Shown in pieces: positions 34,712 through 43,661 of a stretch of 64,000 nucleotides of DNA; within the stretch, counting starts at the first letter, position 1; each line of letters begins with the position of its first letter. Below the pieces are notes generated by a model. That model was given only the letters and a program-made list of their open reading frames with translations, was not told the DNA's origin and searched no databases. The stretch lies in the NCBI GenBank assembly GCA_019119935.1, contig DWWA01000027.1:1-64000 (forward strand), in the 5' to 3' direction. The position numbers and the translations under genes were made by a program. The DNA comes from Candidatus Ruthenibacterium merdavium (GTDB lineage: Bacteria; Bacillota; Clostridia; Oscillospirales; Ruminococcaceae).

Positions 34712-35947
34712 TTAAGGATGATTGTTTTGCGCAGTCCCGATAGACGGAACATCTTGTGTTTCCTGCTGCACATCGCAGTGCAAAAGCCTCGGCGCCAAAG
34801 CGTCAATTGCAAACGCTCCCAAGGGCGCTGTCAGGAAAATCGCAAGTACCGCAACGGAAAGCACCGTATCGCCGCACGCAAGCCCCATCGCCAAAGGAAT
34901 ACCGCCAATGGCCGCCTGTACCGTGGCTTTCGGCGTATATGCCGCCATGCAGAAAAGGCGTTCTTTTCCGCTCAGCGGTGTTTTCAGCATGCTCACCCAA
35001 ACGCCCATCATTCGAATCACCAGAGCGCCCGCAATCAGCAAAACTGCCGCCGCACCTGTTTTCCAAGCGGCAGCCGGGTTCACTGCCGCACCAATCAGCA
35101 CGAACAGCAAAGGTTCTGCCGCCACCCAAGGCTTTGCATATTTCGCCGAAAGGCGCGCGGAAGCAGCGGGCACTTTTCTGCCCAAAACAGCTGCATAAAC
35201 CACAATGGCAATCAGGCCGGAAAATCCGACTGCCCCCGTAAAGTATGCTTCTGCCGAAACCAGCAAAAACGAAACACTCAGCAAAATGAGCACCTTCATG
35301 CTGTCACGCATGTGGCGCGCGGTAAAAAAGGCGGCCAGCGCAAGGCCGCACAGCGTCCCTGCTGCAGCACCCAGCAAAATGGAAGTCGGAATCCGCAAAA
35401 GCTGCTGTACGGAAAAGTTTTGCCCGGCGGCCATATCCGTAAATGCCGTAAATAAAACAATGACAAACACATCATCAACCGATGCCCCCGCCATGATCAG
35501 CTGAGGAATTCCTTTGTCCGTTCCGCGCTTTTTCTGCGTAAGCCGCAGCATTTTCGGCACCACCACAGCGGGCGACACCGCGGCAATCACCGCCCCGAGC
35601 ACCGCGCTTTCCACGACGGACAAGCCCAGCAGAACCGGCGCTAACAAAACTGTCCCTGCAATTTCAAAACAAGCCGGCACAAAGCACAGCAAAACCGCCG
35701 GGCGCCCCACGCGCTTGAGCGCGCCGAAGTCCATTCCAAGCCCTGCGCGCGTCAAAACAATAATCAGCGCAATCTGCCGCAGCTGAGAAGAAATTCCGAG
35801 GATCGACGCATCCAGCAAATTTGCCGCATACGGCCCCAGCAGCACACCAGTTAATAGCATTCCGAGCAAGGCGGGCAGATGCAGCCGCTGCATCACCCAC
35901 CCCAAAATCATCGCGCACAAAAAAGCCGGCGCCAAACTCAGCAACAT
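34712..35947 (-). CDS. Cation:proton antiporter (CPA2/Kef-type Na+/H+ exchanger)
   Basis: 411 aa, about 12 membrane helices. ATG 35947 is used (AAGGAGG seven bases upstream; a TTG six bases earlier is too close). Motifs: LPALLGMLLTGVLLGP, the core VSPAVVVPKML, and AGASVDDVF with the paired Asp of the ion site. It exchanges protons for monovalent cations. Its leader carries a fluoride-type riboswitch (36026-36170), so expression should rise with fluoride; antiporters are among the known gene families under this aptamer. Transport of Na+, K+ or H+/F- linked pH control cannot be told from sequence. Confidence 0.88.
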   Translation of the reverse strand: MLLSLAPAFLCAMILGWVMQRLHLPALLGMLLTGVLLGPYAANLLDASILGISSQLRQIALIIVLTRAGLGMDFGALKRVGRPAVLLCFVPACFEIAGTVLLAPVLLGLSVVESAVLGAVIAAVSPAVVVPKMLRLTQKKRGTDKGIPQLIMAGASVDDVFVIVLFTAFTDMAAGQNFSVQQLLRIPTSILLGAAAGTLCGLALAAFFTARHMRDSMKVLILLSVSFLLVSAEAYFTGAVGFSGLIAIVVYAAVLGRKVPAASARLSAKYAKPWVAAEPLLFVLIGAAVNPAAAWKTGAAAVLLIAGALVIRMMGVWVSMLKTPLSGKERLFCMAAYTPKATVQAAIGGIPLAMGLACGDTVLSVAVLAIFLTAPLGAFAIDALAPRLLHCDVQQETQDVPSIGTAQNNHP

Positions 35948-36025
35948 GTCCAAACCTCCTTTCTTTCGAGGCTTTCCTTTACAAGAATCATCGCCCCTGC
36001 GTCATTTTTCAGCTCACAGGACGAC

Positions 36026-36168
36026 AAAAAAGGCTGACAACTCCTGCAAGCACATTGCAGAAGTCATCAGCCTGTCAAATTCTTTTCGCCGTTTCGAGTC
36101 ACGAAACGTTAAAATCATCCGCAGCGGTTCGGGGCAAGCCCCAGGGAGAACTTCATTCCCTACGGCTT
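36026..36168 (-). ncRNA. Fluoride (crcB-type) riboswitch with intrinsic terminator
   Basis: On the minus strand the leader reads GTAGGGAATGAAGTTCTCCC near its 5' end and GGCTGATGACTTCTGC near its 3' end. The crcB aptamer consensus has GGNGATGRNGTTCNCC and TGATGRCYYCT; the AAGT of the first block can pair with ACTT of the second as in the known pseudoknot, and GTAG pairs with CTGC (P1). AACCGCT follows the first hairpin as in the consensus. The P3 arm is unusually long (about 55 nt) with its own CGTTTCG/CGAAACG hairpin. The second block is also the 5' arm of a terminator (AGGCTGA...TCAGCCT then TTTTTT, 36073-36026), so ligand binding should prevent termination. Downstream gene: the antiporter. 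Confidence 0.75.
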
Positions 36169-36171
36169 CGG

Positions 36172-36200
36172 ATTATAGCACACCAAGCACAAAAAAGCAA
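36172..36200 (-). promoter_or_regulatory. Promoter of the riboswitch-antiporter transcript
   Basis: -35 TTGCTT (36200-36195), 17-bp spacer, extended -10 TGCTATAAT with TATAAT at 36177-36172. The start of transcription falls just before the aptamer. Confidence 0.75.
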
Positions 36201-36210
36201 GGGTTGTTTT

Positions 36211-37269
36211 TTACGCTGCAGCCGCAGCGTCTTGCAGCACAGTTCCGGGATAATAGTGTGCCAAAATCTCAGCGTAGCCCTTGCCGTTCAGCGCCATGAC
36301 ATTCGCTCCGAATTGGCTCATCCCAACACCGTGCCCGTAGCCGTGCGTGACAATCGTGAAGTGATCTTCCGTCCATGTAATGGTGAAATCCGTGCTGCGC
36401 AGGCCCAGCGCCATGCGCATATCGGCCGCTTTGCACTTCGTCGGCCCAATCATTACGCTTGTGACATAATTTTGCTCGTTGCGCTGAAATTCCCCAAACC
36501 AGCCCGACGGATCACCGGAGCAGTCAATTCCCGCAAAATTCGATGTCAGCGCATCTTTCACCTCCTGCGCCGTCATGGTCAGTGTTTCCTCAAACTCCGG
36601 ACTCTGTGTGTCCGACGAAGAATCCACCGGGGTTAAGTAAGGCACGCTTTGTCCCCAAACTGCCTCCGCGCTCTGCGTCATTCCGTTGGAAATTGCATGG
36701 TAGCACGCCGCAATCGGCGCATTGTCATATGTCAGCACTTGGCCGATAATCGGCTCAATCAGTGTTTTCAAACGCTGGTAATAAACCTCATAATCTTCTC
36801 CCCACAGCATTTTCATTTCCTTTTGCGTAATGTAGCCGAGCTTTCGCGTCGGGTCTGCCTCAAAATCGGCGTTCGCCTCCTGGAGCTTGATATCCTTGTC
36901 CGGGTTTTGTTTGAGAGAAAGCGCATAGCTGTGCGCCGCCACCGCCTGCGCCATCAGCGCGTCATCCGCATAATTCATCGGCATTTCCGCCGCAACCGCA
37001 CCAATCGTATAATCCAAGGCAGAAACAATATTCACACGTCCCGTGGTAGAATCTAAAATCGCAAAGTAATCTGCTGTGGTCTGCGGGGCCTCGGCGCCGC
37101 CCGACAATTCATCCTCACCGGTTTCGGGCGGAGTGCTTTCCGGCACGCTCTGCGTCTGTGAGGACGGCGTGTCTTTGCCGGGCAAACCGTCTTTCAGAAA
37201 AAAGCCGACCATCGGCACAAGATAAATCAAAGCGGCAAATAAAAGCAGCGCGGGCAAAACTCGTTTCAT
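36211..37269 (-). CDS. spoIID: Stage II sporulation protein D (SpoIID/LytB domain)
   Basis: 352 aa from ATG 37269 (AGGAGGA 8 nt upstream). One N-terminal membrane anchor (LPALLLFAALIYLVPMVGFF), a Ser/Pro/Glu linker, and a SpoIID domain: AMPMNYADDALMAQAVAAHSYAL-like block with Glu-type catalytic region (AAEMPM), YHAISNGMTQSAEAVWG, and the ending HGYGHGVGMSQFGANVMA. SpoIID is a lytic transglycosylase that works with SpoIIP to thin peptidoglycan during forespore engulfment. Shows that the organism is likely a spore former. The open frame extends about 230 bp upstream without a good ribosome site. Confidence 0.93.
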   Translation of the reverse strand: MKRVLPALLLFAALIYLVPMVGFFLKDGLPGKDTPSSQTQSVPESTPPETGEDELSGGAEAPQTTADYFAILDSTTGRVNIVSALDYTIGAVAAEMPMNYADDALMAQAVAAHSYALSLKQNPDKDIKLQEANADFEADPTRKLGYITQKEMKMLWGEDYEVYYQRLKTLIEPIIGQVLTYDNAPIAACYHAISNGMTQSAEAVWGQSVPYLTPVDSSSDTQSPEFEETLTMTAQEVKDALTSNFAGIDCSGDPSGWFGEFQRNEQNYVTSVMIGPTKCKAADMRMALGLRSTDFTITWTEDHFTIVTHGYGHGVGMSQFGANVMALNGKGYAEILAHYYPGTVLQDAAAAA

Positions 37270-37641
37270 AGCAATTCCTCCTGCATGTGTTGATTTGAGC
37301 GCACAGCGGCGCGCGTCCATCCGCTTGCAATATCCCCTCTCGTTTTGGGATTCTCTGAACGGCAAAAACACACCTTTTTCCACAAGGCATCCTTCCGGTG
37401 TGGAAAACGCTTGAATTCTTAAAAGATTTCTTCGCTTTTTCCCTTCAGCATTTGCGCTTTGCGGATATCGGTGTTGTTCTTCTTTCTCAGAAATACCCAA
37501 AACGACCGTTCTTGTTTTTTCTGTAAATTAATGTATAATACATATTATGGCTTTCACATCGGCGCACGGCGCGTGTGATGCCGATGCACAATCGGTGCAT
37601 AAAAATAGAGAGGGAATATTGAGGGAAAGGAGTTGTGCAGC
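37270..37641. other. Divergent intergenic region spoIID / citrate synthase
   Basis: Contains the citrate synthase promoter (next entry) and presumably a mother-cell promoter for spoIID, which I cannot place with certainty. No further gene. Confidence 0.4.
37512..37539 (+). promoter_or_regulatory. Promoter of the citrate synthase gene
   Basis: -35 TTGTTT (37512-37517), 16-bp spacer, perfect -10 TATAAT (37534-37539), about 100 bp upstream of the start. Confidence 0.7.
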
Positions 37642-39006
37642 ATGTCGATCAATCGTGAATGGGAACAGACAAGCTCTATGACAACTTTATGCGAGGAGTA
37701 CTTAAAAAATAACCACATCAATCCGGAAGAATGTGAGCGGCTTGGTGTGAAGCGCGGACTGCGCAACCCCGACGGCACCGGAGTGCTTGCGGGGCTCACC
37801 AATGTGTGCGATGTTGTCGGCTATGACATGAAAGACGGCAAACGCGTTCCCATGGAGGGCAAGCTGATTTACCGCGGCATTGACGTTCGCCGCTTAATTG
37901 AGGCCGCCCATCGGGAAAATCGCTTTATTTTCGAAGAGGTGGCATGGCTTCTGCTGTTTGGAAAGCTTCCCACCAAAACCCAGCTGAACATGTTTCAAAA
38001 TACGCTGGACAACCTGCGTGAGCTTCCCAAAAGCTTCGTAGAGGACATGATTATTAAAGCGCCGTCCCCCGACATCATGAATAAAATGGCCAACAGCGTA
38101 CTGGCCATGTACCCCTACGATGAGAAAGCGGACGATCTCAGCCTTGAAAATATTTTGGCGCAGAGCATTACGCTGATTGCGGGCCTTCCCACAATTACGG
38201 TGAACGCCTATCAAATCAAAAAGCGCGTTTACGACCGTCAGAGCATGTATTTTCACTTGCCGACGCGCGGGCAAAGCACCGCAGAACATATTTTGTCCAC
38301 TTATCGTGCCGACCAGCAGTTCTCCCCCGAAGAAGCACGTTTGCTGGACCTTTGCTTGGTGCTTCACGCCGACCACGGCGGCGGAAACAACTCAACGTTT
38401 GCCTGCCGTGTGCTGTCCAGTACGGGAACCGATACTTACAGCGCCATTGCCGCCGCCATCGGCAGCTTGAAAGGTCCGCGTCACGGCGGTGCCAACCACA
38501 AAGTGATGAAAATGCTCGACGATATGATTGCCGTTTTGCCGGAAAACGCAAACGATGACGACCTTCGCGATTATCTGCGCCGCGTACTGCGCAAGGAAGC
38601 GAACGACCGCTCCGGTTTAATTTACGGCATGGGGCATGCCGTTTATACCAAAAGCGACCCGCGCGCCGTAATTTTGCGCGAAAATGCAGGAGAGCTTGCA
38701 AAGAAGAACGGCTTTGAACGCGAGTTTTCACTGCTGTGTGCCGTGGAGCGTTTGGCTCCGCAGGTATTTGCGGAAGAAAAGGGCGGCAAAGAGGTTTGTG
38801 CCAATGTCGATCTCTTCTCCGGCTTTATTTATCGTATGCTGGGCATTTCCCCCGACCTTTACACGCCTCTTTTCGCCATCAGCCGCATTCCGGGCTGGTG
38901 TGCACACCGCGTGGAGGAAGTGCTGTTTGCCAACCGCATTATGCGTCCTGCTTACAAATTCTTAGGGCAGGAGCAAGAGTATATTCCTCTGGAGGAACGT
39001 GTATGA
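37642..39006 (+). CDS. gltA: Citrate synthase (2-methylcitrate/citrate synthase family)
   Basis: 454 aa from ATG 37642 with AAAGGAG nine bases upstream. Motifs: EGKLIYRGIDVRRLIEAA, FEEVAWLLLFGKLPT, LVLHADHGGGNNSTF with one catalytic His, GPRHGGANHKV, and GLIYGMGHAVYTKSDPRA with the second catalytic His. Condenses acetyl-CoA and oxaloacetate, first step of the oxidative branch towards 2-oxoglutarate and glutamate in anaerobes. The stop overlaps the next ATG (ATGA). Confidence 0.93.
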   Translation: MSINREWEQTSSMTTLCEEYLKNNHINPEECERLGVKRGLRNPDGTGVLAGLTNVCDVVGYDMKDGKRVPMEGKLIYRGIDVRRLIEAAHRENRFIFEEVAWLLLFGKLPTKTQLNMFQNTLDNLRELPKSFVEDMIIKAPSPDIMNKMANSVLAMYPYDEKADDLSLENILAQSITLIAGLPTITVNAYQIKKRVYDRQSMYFHLPTRGQSTAEHILSTYRADQQFSPEEARLLDLCLVLHADHGGGNNSTFACRVLSSTGTDTYSAIAAAIGSLKGPRHGGANHKVMKMLDDMIAVLPENANDDDLRDYLRRVLRKEANDRSGLIYGMGHAVYTKSDPRAVILRENAGELAKKNGFEREFSLLCAVERLAPQVFAEEKGGKEVCANVDLFSGFIYRMLGISPDLYTPLFAISRIPGWCAHRVEEVLFANRIMRPAYKFLGQEQEYIPLEERV

Positions 39007-39860
39007 AACAAGGTTTGACCCGGACGACTGTTATCTTGATTGTGCTGGGCGTGATTCTCTTTGCCGACGTTGTTGTTTTTTTTGACAGTGCATCCGGGTT
39101 TCTGGCGGGCAACGCTCTTTGGCGCTATCTGCTGTTCGCTTTAGGGCTTGTCAGTATCTGGCTGTTCAGCCGTGCACGAAGTAAAACAGTTTCCGGGGCT
39201 GCGGTACCTGTGAGCCGAGTAAAAACTGCCGCGGCGGCCGCAAGCGCCGTGAGTGCATTCTACTCGATTTTCATCGTTATTTTTTCTGCAATGGGGATCA
39301 ATGACGCTCCTGCGGGGCATCATTCTACCCCCTTTACACAGGCGCTGGACGCCATGGGCGATGTCGCATGTGCGGTTTTGTTCCTCGGAATGGCAGTCTG
39401 GCTGTTTGTGATTGCCCGGCGCTTTTTATCAGAAACAAACAGCGTGAGTGCAAACATTCTTTTGCTATCCGGCTGTGTGGTTCTGATCGGGCCGATTATT
39501 ACGCTGCTTCGTCAAGCGGCGCTTCGCTCCGTTTCTTCTCAGCGCCTTTCCATTCTGCTTCCGGTTTTGGCGATGTTGTCTTCACTGGGCTTTTTGATGG
39601 CATTTTCCCGTTTATTATTCGCCGATGACGAAAAAAATCTTCGCCGTGTAACATTTTGGGGCTTGAGCAGCTTTTTCTTTGGCGTGTGCTTGGCGCTGCC
39701 GCAAACGCTCTATCTTTCTTTTACACAGCCCTACTCCTTCGCGCTGCTGCCGCAAACTGTTTTCTCGGCCGGAATTGGCATTTTGGGTCTGTGCACCGCA
39801 CAGTGGGCGCCGTCCGCGGCGCTTACCGCCCCTGCTTCAGAGCAATCCAAGCCCGAATGA
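39003..39860 (+). CDS. Integral membrane protein of unknown function
   Basis: 285 aa with about eight hydrophobic helices (TTVILIVLGVILFADVVVFF, ALWRYLLFALGLVSIWLF, and so on) and no catalytic motif that I recognise. Its ATG overlaps the citrate synthase stop by 4 bp, so it is translated as the second cistron. The terminator at 39985 ends the pair. Function unknown; the coupling suggests a conserved link, but this needs homologue context. Confidence 0.7.
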   Translation: MKQGLTRTTVILIVLGVILFADVVVFFDSASGFLAGNALWRYLLFALGLVSIWLFSRARSKTVSGAAVPVSRVKTAAAAASAVSAFYSIFIVIFSAMGINDAPAGHHSTPFTQALDAMGDVACAVLFLGMAVWLFVIARRFLSETNSVSANILLLSGCVVLIGPIITLLRQAALRSVSSQRLSILLPVLAMLSSLGFLMAFSRLLFADDEKNLRRVTFWGLSSFFFGVCLALPQTLYLSFTQPYSFALLPQTVFSAGIGILGLCTAQWAPSAALTAPASEQSKPE

Positions 39861-39984
39861 CACTTGCGCCGTAAAAGACTTTTTAAAAGGCTGTCATTCT
39901 TTTGGTTTGAGTTACAGCCTGTCTGCCGGGAGAAAGCGCCGCATTTTTTCATTGCAGAAATGTTACAAGCTTGATTCAAACAGC

Positions 39985-40025
39985 AAAAGGTCAGAAGAAA
40001 GCACAAAGCTTTCCTCTGACCTTTT
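39985..40025. terminator. Bidirectional terminator
   Basis: AAAAGGTCAGAAGAAAGC / GCTTTCCTCTGACCTTTT stem with a mismatch, between converging transcripts (membrane protein and NYN gene). Confidence 0.88.
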
Positions 40026-40052
40026 ATCCCATTGATATGAGATTTTTGGCGC

Positions 40053-40916
40053 TTATAAATTGCGCACGACAAGTTTTTTTCCGCCGCCGGGCAGCAGTTC
40101 GCACTTTGTTTCAAACAGGCCCGTGGAGTCTACCAGCTTATGCAGTTTTGAAAAGCCATAGTTGCGGGTATCGAAGTCGGTGTACAGCCGGCTGAGCAAA
40201 TCGCCGATTTGTGACAGAGAAACATAGCCGTCCTCATCGGAGTCGTAATCAATGAGCTCTTGAATCTTATCAATGATGACCTCCAGCGGAACAAACGCGG
40301 AAAGTTCCTCGTCAAAATGCGGCTCACAAGGCAGTGCCGCCAGCTCAGCATCAAAATGCGGCTCCATCGGTGTGCTGCGCTTTGCCTTCTCCCGCCGCAC
40401 CGCTTTGGCGCTTCGTTTGGCATTGCGGCCTACCGGCGCAGAGACCTCCTGTGCGTTGTCCCTCAGCCCTTTCAGCACGTCAAGGTATTTAAAGGTGTCA
40501 CAAGCCGCTTTAAACGCGGTGGGTGTTTTGCTTTCACCCATTCCAATGACAAACATACGGCTTTCCCGCAGACGCGAGGCAAGGCGCGTAAAGTCAGAGT
40601 CGGAACTGACGAGGCAAAAGCCGTCTACATTCTTTGTATAAAGCACATCCATGGCATCAATGATCATGGCGCTGTCGGAAGCATTCTTACCCTGCGTATA
40701 GCTGAACTGCTGTATGGGAGTTAAACTGTTTTCAAGCAGCACCTTTTTCCAGCCTGCCATGTCAGGGCTGGTCCAATCGCCGTAAATGCGCTTATATGCC
40801 GGCGTACCCGATAAGCTCACCTCGTCCAAAATAATTTCGATGTATTTCGGGGAAATGTTTTCCGCATCAATCATCAGGGCAATTACTTTGTTGGAATTAT
40901 TCTCCAATGCTCTCAT
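40053..40916 (-). CDS. NYN-domain RNase-like protein with C-terminal OST-HTH (LOTUS) domain
   Basis: 287 aa, start ATG 40916 after AAAAGG. Residues 10-155 form a NYN (LabA/DUF88) PIN-like domain: VIALMIDAENISPKYI with Asp17, NASDSAMIIDAMDVLY and GFCLVSSDSDFTRLASRLRES with the acidic metal-binding residues. A linker rich in Lys/Arg and Glu follows, then an OST-HTH/LOTUS domain at about 205-287 (VPLEVIIDKIQELIDYDSDEDGYVSLSQIGDLL ... YGFSKLHKLVDSTG). The architecture suggests RNA binding and cleavage. Divergent from the CDF gene. Confidence 0.88.
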   Translation of the reverse strand: MRALENNSNKVIALMIDAENISPKYIEIILDEVSLSGTPAYKRIYGDWTSPDMAGWKKVLLENSLTPIQQFSYTQGKNASDSAMIIDAMDVLYTKNVDGFCLVSSDSDFTRLASRLRESRMFVIGMGESKTPTAFKAACDTFKYLDVLKGLRDNAQEVSAPVGRNAKRSAKAVRREKAKRSTPMEPHFDAELAALPCEPHFDEELSAFVPLEVIIDKIQELIDYDSDEDGYVSLSQIGDLLSRLYTDFDTRNYGFSKLHKLVDSTGLFETKCELLPGGGKKLVVRNL

Positions 40917-41075
40917 CCTTTTTCCTTTTCTCACAAGGCCTTTCTCCGGCCTTTGCGTTAAAAAATATCTACACTGTTCTCTTTTATTATAGCGGATTAT
41001 CTTTGAGATAGCAAAGATTTTCCTGCGGTTTTCCGCGGCCTTGCACATGTATTTTTGCTTTCTTTGCTTTTGCAG

Positions 41076-41125
41076 CTAAGGGATTTTTTCAAATTCTTTT
41101 CAATGCTAAAAATCCCTTAGGGTCT
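41076..41125 (+). terminator. Terminator-like hairpin in the leader of the CDF gene
   Basis: A perfect 13-bp inverted repeat CTAAGGGATTTTT / AAAAATCCCTTAG with a 19-nt loop, followed by GGTCTTTTT. It ends only about 30 bp before the CDF start and no plus-strand gene precedes it closely, so it can act as a transcription attenuator or as a regulator-binding site. Confidence 0.6.
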
Positions 41126-41151
41126 TTTTAAAATGTTGGGGGGAATCTTTT

Positions 41152-42339
41152 TTGACTTCTTTTTTAATTCGTCTGTTTATTCGCCGCCGAGAGGATGTGC
41201 AGGATGCTTGCGTTCGTCTTTCCTACGGCAATCTGGCCGGCATAACGGGTATTGTGTGCAATGTTTTGCTTTGCGCCATTAAATTTTTCACCGGTCTTTT
41301 TACCGGAAGCATCTCCATCACAGCAGACGCAGTTAACAATTTGTCCGACGCTTCTTCCGGCGTAATCACTCTTTTAGGCTTCAAGCTGGCGGGAAAACCC
41401 GCTGACCCGGAGCACCCCTACGGCCACGCGCGCATGGAATATCTCGCGGGCTTAGTGGTATCTTTCGTGATTCTTTTGATTGGCGTTCAGCTGGCGGGCG
41501 AAAGTGTCCAAAAAATTCTTCACCCTGCCGCCGCAACCTTCGGCATTGTCCCGGCAGTTATGCTGGTCTTTTCCATTCTTGTTAAGCTTTGGATGGCGGG
41601 ATTTTACCGAAGCATCGGCAAAAAAATTGACTCCACCACCCTGCTTGCCGCTTCTGCCGACAGCCGCAACGATGTCATCAGCACCGGCGCCGTGCTGCTG
41701 GCTCTGCTGATTTCCGCATGGACCGACCTTGACCTTGACGGCTGGATGGGAATGGCGGTGGCCTTGTTCATTTTGTACAGCGGCATCGGCCTGATTAAAG
41801 ATACGTTAGACCCTCTTTTGGGCCGCGCACCCAGCGAAGATCTGACGCAGCGCGTAGAAGAGAAAATCCTTTCTTACGAAGGCATTTTGGGAACGCACGA
41901 CTTGATGGTACACGACTACGGCCCCGGCCAATGCTTCGCCAGTGTCCATGTGGAAATGAGTGCTGAAATGAACGTCATGCGCAGCCATGATATCATTGAC
42001 ACGATTGAGCGTGATTTTCACGAGCAAGACCACATTCATCTTGTGATTCACTACGACCCCATCGAAACAGGGAGCGAAGCCGTCGGAACCATGCGTCAAT
42101 GGGTTACAGAGCGTGTTCATGCGGTATCTCCGCTGCTTTCTATCCACGATTTTCGAATGGTGAAAGGAGAGCTTCATACAAATTTGATTTTTGATGTGGC
42201 CGCTCCCTCCTCTTACGAATCCACCGACGCTGAAATCAAGCAGCAAATTCAGCGCAGTGTTCAAGAAAATGCAAACGGGGAAACGTACTACTGCGTCATT
42301 ACGGTTGACCGCAGCTATGCTCCCTATCATCAAGACTAA
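41152..42339 (+). CDS. Cation diffusion facilitator family metal exporter
   Basis: 395 aa with TTG start; GGGGGGA lies upstream at a fitting distance and the nearest ATG is out of frame. Six membrane helices; CDF signature NNLSDASSGVITLLGFKLAGKPADPEHPYGHARMEYLAGL includes the metal-binding NxxxD and HPYGHAR. Cytosolic C-terminal domain with GILGTHDLMVHDYGPG and His-rich VIHYDPIE. Exports divalent cations such as Zn, Mn or Fe by proton exchange. Metal specificity is uncertain: helix motifs ND/DD are close to Mn/Fe-type members. Confidence 0.9.
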   Translation: MTSFLIRLFIRRREDVQDACVRLSYGNLAGITGIVCNVLLCAIKFFTGLFTGSISITADAVNNLSDASSGVITLLGFKLAGKPADPEHPYGHARMEYLAGLVVSFVILLIGVQLAGESVQKILHPAAATFGIVPAVMLVFSILVKLWMAGFYRSIGKKIDSTTLLAASADSRNDVISTGAVLLALLISAWTDLDLDGWMGMAVALFILYSGIGLIKDTLDPLLGRAPSEDLTQRVEEKILSYEGILGTHDLMVHDYGPGQCFASVHVEMSAEMNVMRSHDIIDTIERDFHEQDHIHLVIHYDPIETGSEAVGTMRQWVTERVHAVSPLLSIHDFRMVKGELHTNLIFDVAAPSSYESTDAEIKQQIQRSVQENANGETYYCVITVDRSYAPYHQD

Positions 42340-42381
42340 ACGCTTTTGCGCAAATGCGAAAAGAGAAATGAGGTTTTTTCT

Positions 42382-43572
42382 ATGGATTTTCAAATTGCAA
42401 ACCGCATGGCTGGGTTAAAGCCTTCTATTATCCGCGAACTGCTCAAACAAATGGCCGACCCGGAACTGATCAGCTTTGCGGGCGGTAATCCTGCGCAGGA
42501 CTCCTTCCCCACCGAAGAAATCTGCCGTTTTTCCGATTCTCTGTTACAGAATGAGCCGGTAAAAACCTTGCAGTATTCCGTAAGTGAAGGAATTCCCGAA
42601 GTGCGTGAGGCAGTAAAACAGTTTGCCAACCGCTTTTTCCCCATTTGCAAGGACAGCGATTCTTTGATCATGATGTCGGGCAGCCAGCAGATCTTAGACC
42701 TCACAGCAAAATGCCTTTGCAACGAAGGCGCAGTTGTTGCGGCGGAAGAACCCGCATTTTTAAGTGCTTATCTCACGTTCCGAAGCTCCGGCGCTGTGGT
42801 AAAAGGCGTTCCGATGCAGCCGGACGGAGTCGATTTACAGGCACTGGAGCGTGTGCTTTCCTCAAATCCAAAGCCTGCGTTTTTCTACTGTATTCCGAAC
42901 TTTCAAAACCCCACCGGATACACCACAAGCCTTGAAAAGAGAAAAGCCATTTATGAGCTGACCGCGCGTTACGGTGTGCCTGTTCTGGAGGACGACCCCT
43001 ATGGCGAACTGCGCTTTTCAGGCGAGGCACTGCCACCTTTAAAGGCGCTCGGTACAGGCGAGCATATTATCTATGCAGGCAGTTTTTCCAAAATTCTCTG
43101 TCCCGGCATGCGCCTTGCTTACTGCATTGCCGACCAAGGTTTGGCGCGCCACCTTGTGACAGCGAAACAATGCAGTGACGTTCATACCAACGTCTGGGCA
43201 CAGCGCGTTTGTGAAAAGATTCTAACCGAAACGGATCTGGCCGCTCACCTGGCACGGCTTCGCACAATTTACGGTAAAAAGGCGCGTCAAATGATGGATG
43301 CGCTTGACAGCCAATGTCCGCAGATCCACTATGAACGGCCCGAAGGCGGTATGTTTTTATGGGGAACGCTTCCCGACAATATTGCTATGCCGGAGTTTGT
43401 TCAGCGCTGTTTGGAAAAAAAGCTTGCGGTTGTGCCCGGAAACGCTTTTTATGTAGATGACAGCGCCCCTTGCAACAGCTTCCGAATGAATTTCTCTGCG
43501 CCCAACAGTGCACAAATTGAACGCGGGGTAGAAATTATGGCCCAAGTTCTTACCGAAATGAGCGGCAGATAA
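42382..43572 (+). CDS. PLP-dependent aminotransferase, MocR-less class I (2-aminoadipate transaminase-like)
   Basis: 396 aa from ATG 42382 (GAGG 8 nt upstream). Fold type I: ISFAGGNPAQDSFPTEEI, YSVSEGIPEVREAV, SGSQQILDLTAKC, PNFQNPTGYTTSLEKR, LEDDPYGELRF and IYAGSFSKILCPGMRLAY with the PLP Lys. This subfamily (LysN / AAT-I group) transaminates 2-aminoadipate, aromatic or branched-chain amino acids. It follows the CDF gene by 42 bp on the same strand and ends at a strong terminator. Confidence 0.9.
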   Translation: MDFQIANRMAGLKPSIIRELLKQMADPELISFAGGNPAQDSFPTEEICRFSDSLLQNEPVKTLQYSVSEGIPEVREAVKQFANRFFPICKDSDSLIMMSGSQQILDLTAKCLCNEGAVVAAEEPAFLSAYLTFRSSGAVVKGVPMQPDGVDLQALERVLSSNPKPAFFYCIPNFQNPTGYTTSLEKRKAIYELTARYGVPVLEDDPYGELRFSGEALPPLKALGTGEHIIYAGSFSKILCPGMRLAYCIADQGLARHLVTAKQCSDVHTNVWAQRVCEKILTETDLAAHLARLRTIYGKKARQMMDALDSQCPQIHYERPEGGMFLWGTLPDNIAMPEFVQRCLEKKLAVVPGNAFYVDDSAPCNSFRMNFSAPNSAQIERGVEIMAQVLTEMSGR

Positions 43573-43599
43573 ATAGTACTTCTGAAATCTCATTATAAA

Positions 43600-43637
43600 A
43601 AAGCCGAACCAAAGCGAAATGCCTTGGTTCGGCTTTT
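43600..43637. terminator. Bidirectional terminator
   Basis: AAAAGCCGAACCAA / TTGGTTCGGCTTTTT stem with a 10-nt loop, between the converging aminotransferase and SGNH hydrolase genes. Confidence 0.9.
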
Positions 43638-43661
43638 TGTTTTGCGGTGTTAAAGGCTTCA

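Noticed and set aside
33048..34715. 555-codon open frame on the plus strand
   Set aside because: Antisense to the [FeFe] hydrogenase whose motifs are clear; product is rich in His/Cys/Arg from complementing Cys/Gly codons and has no ribosome site.
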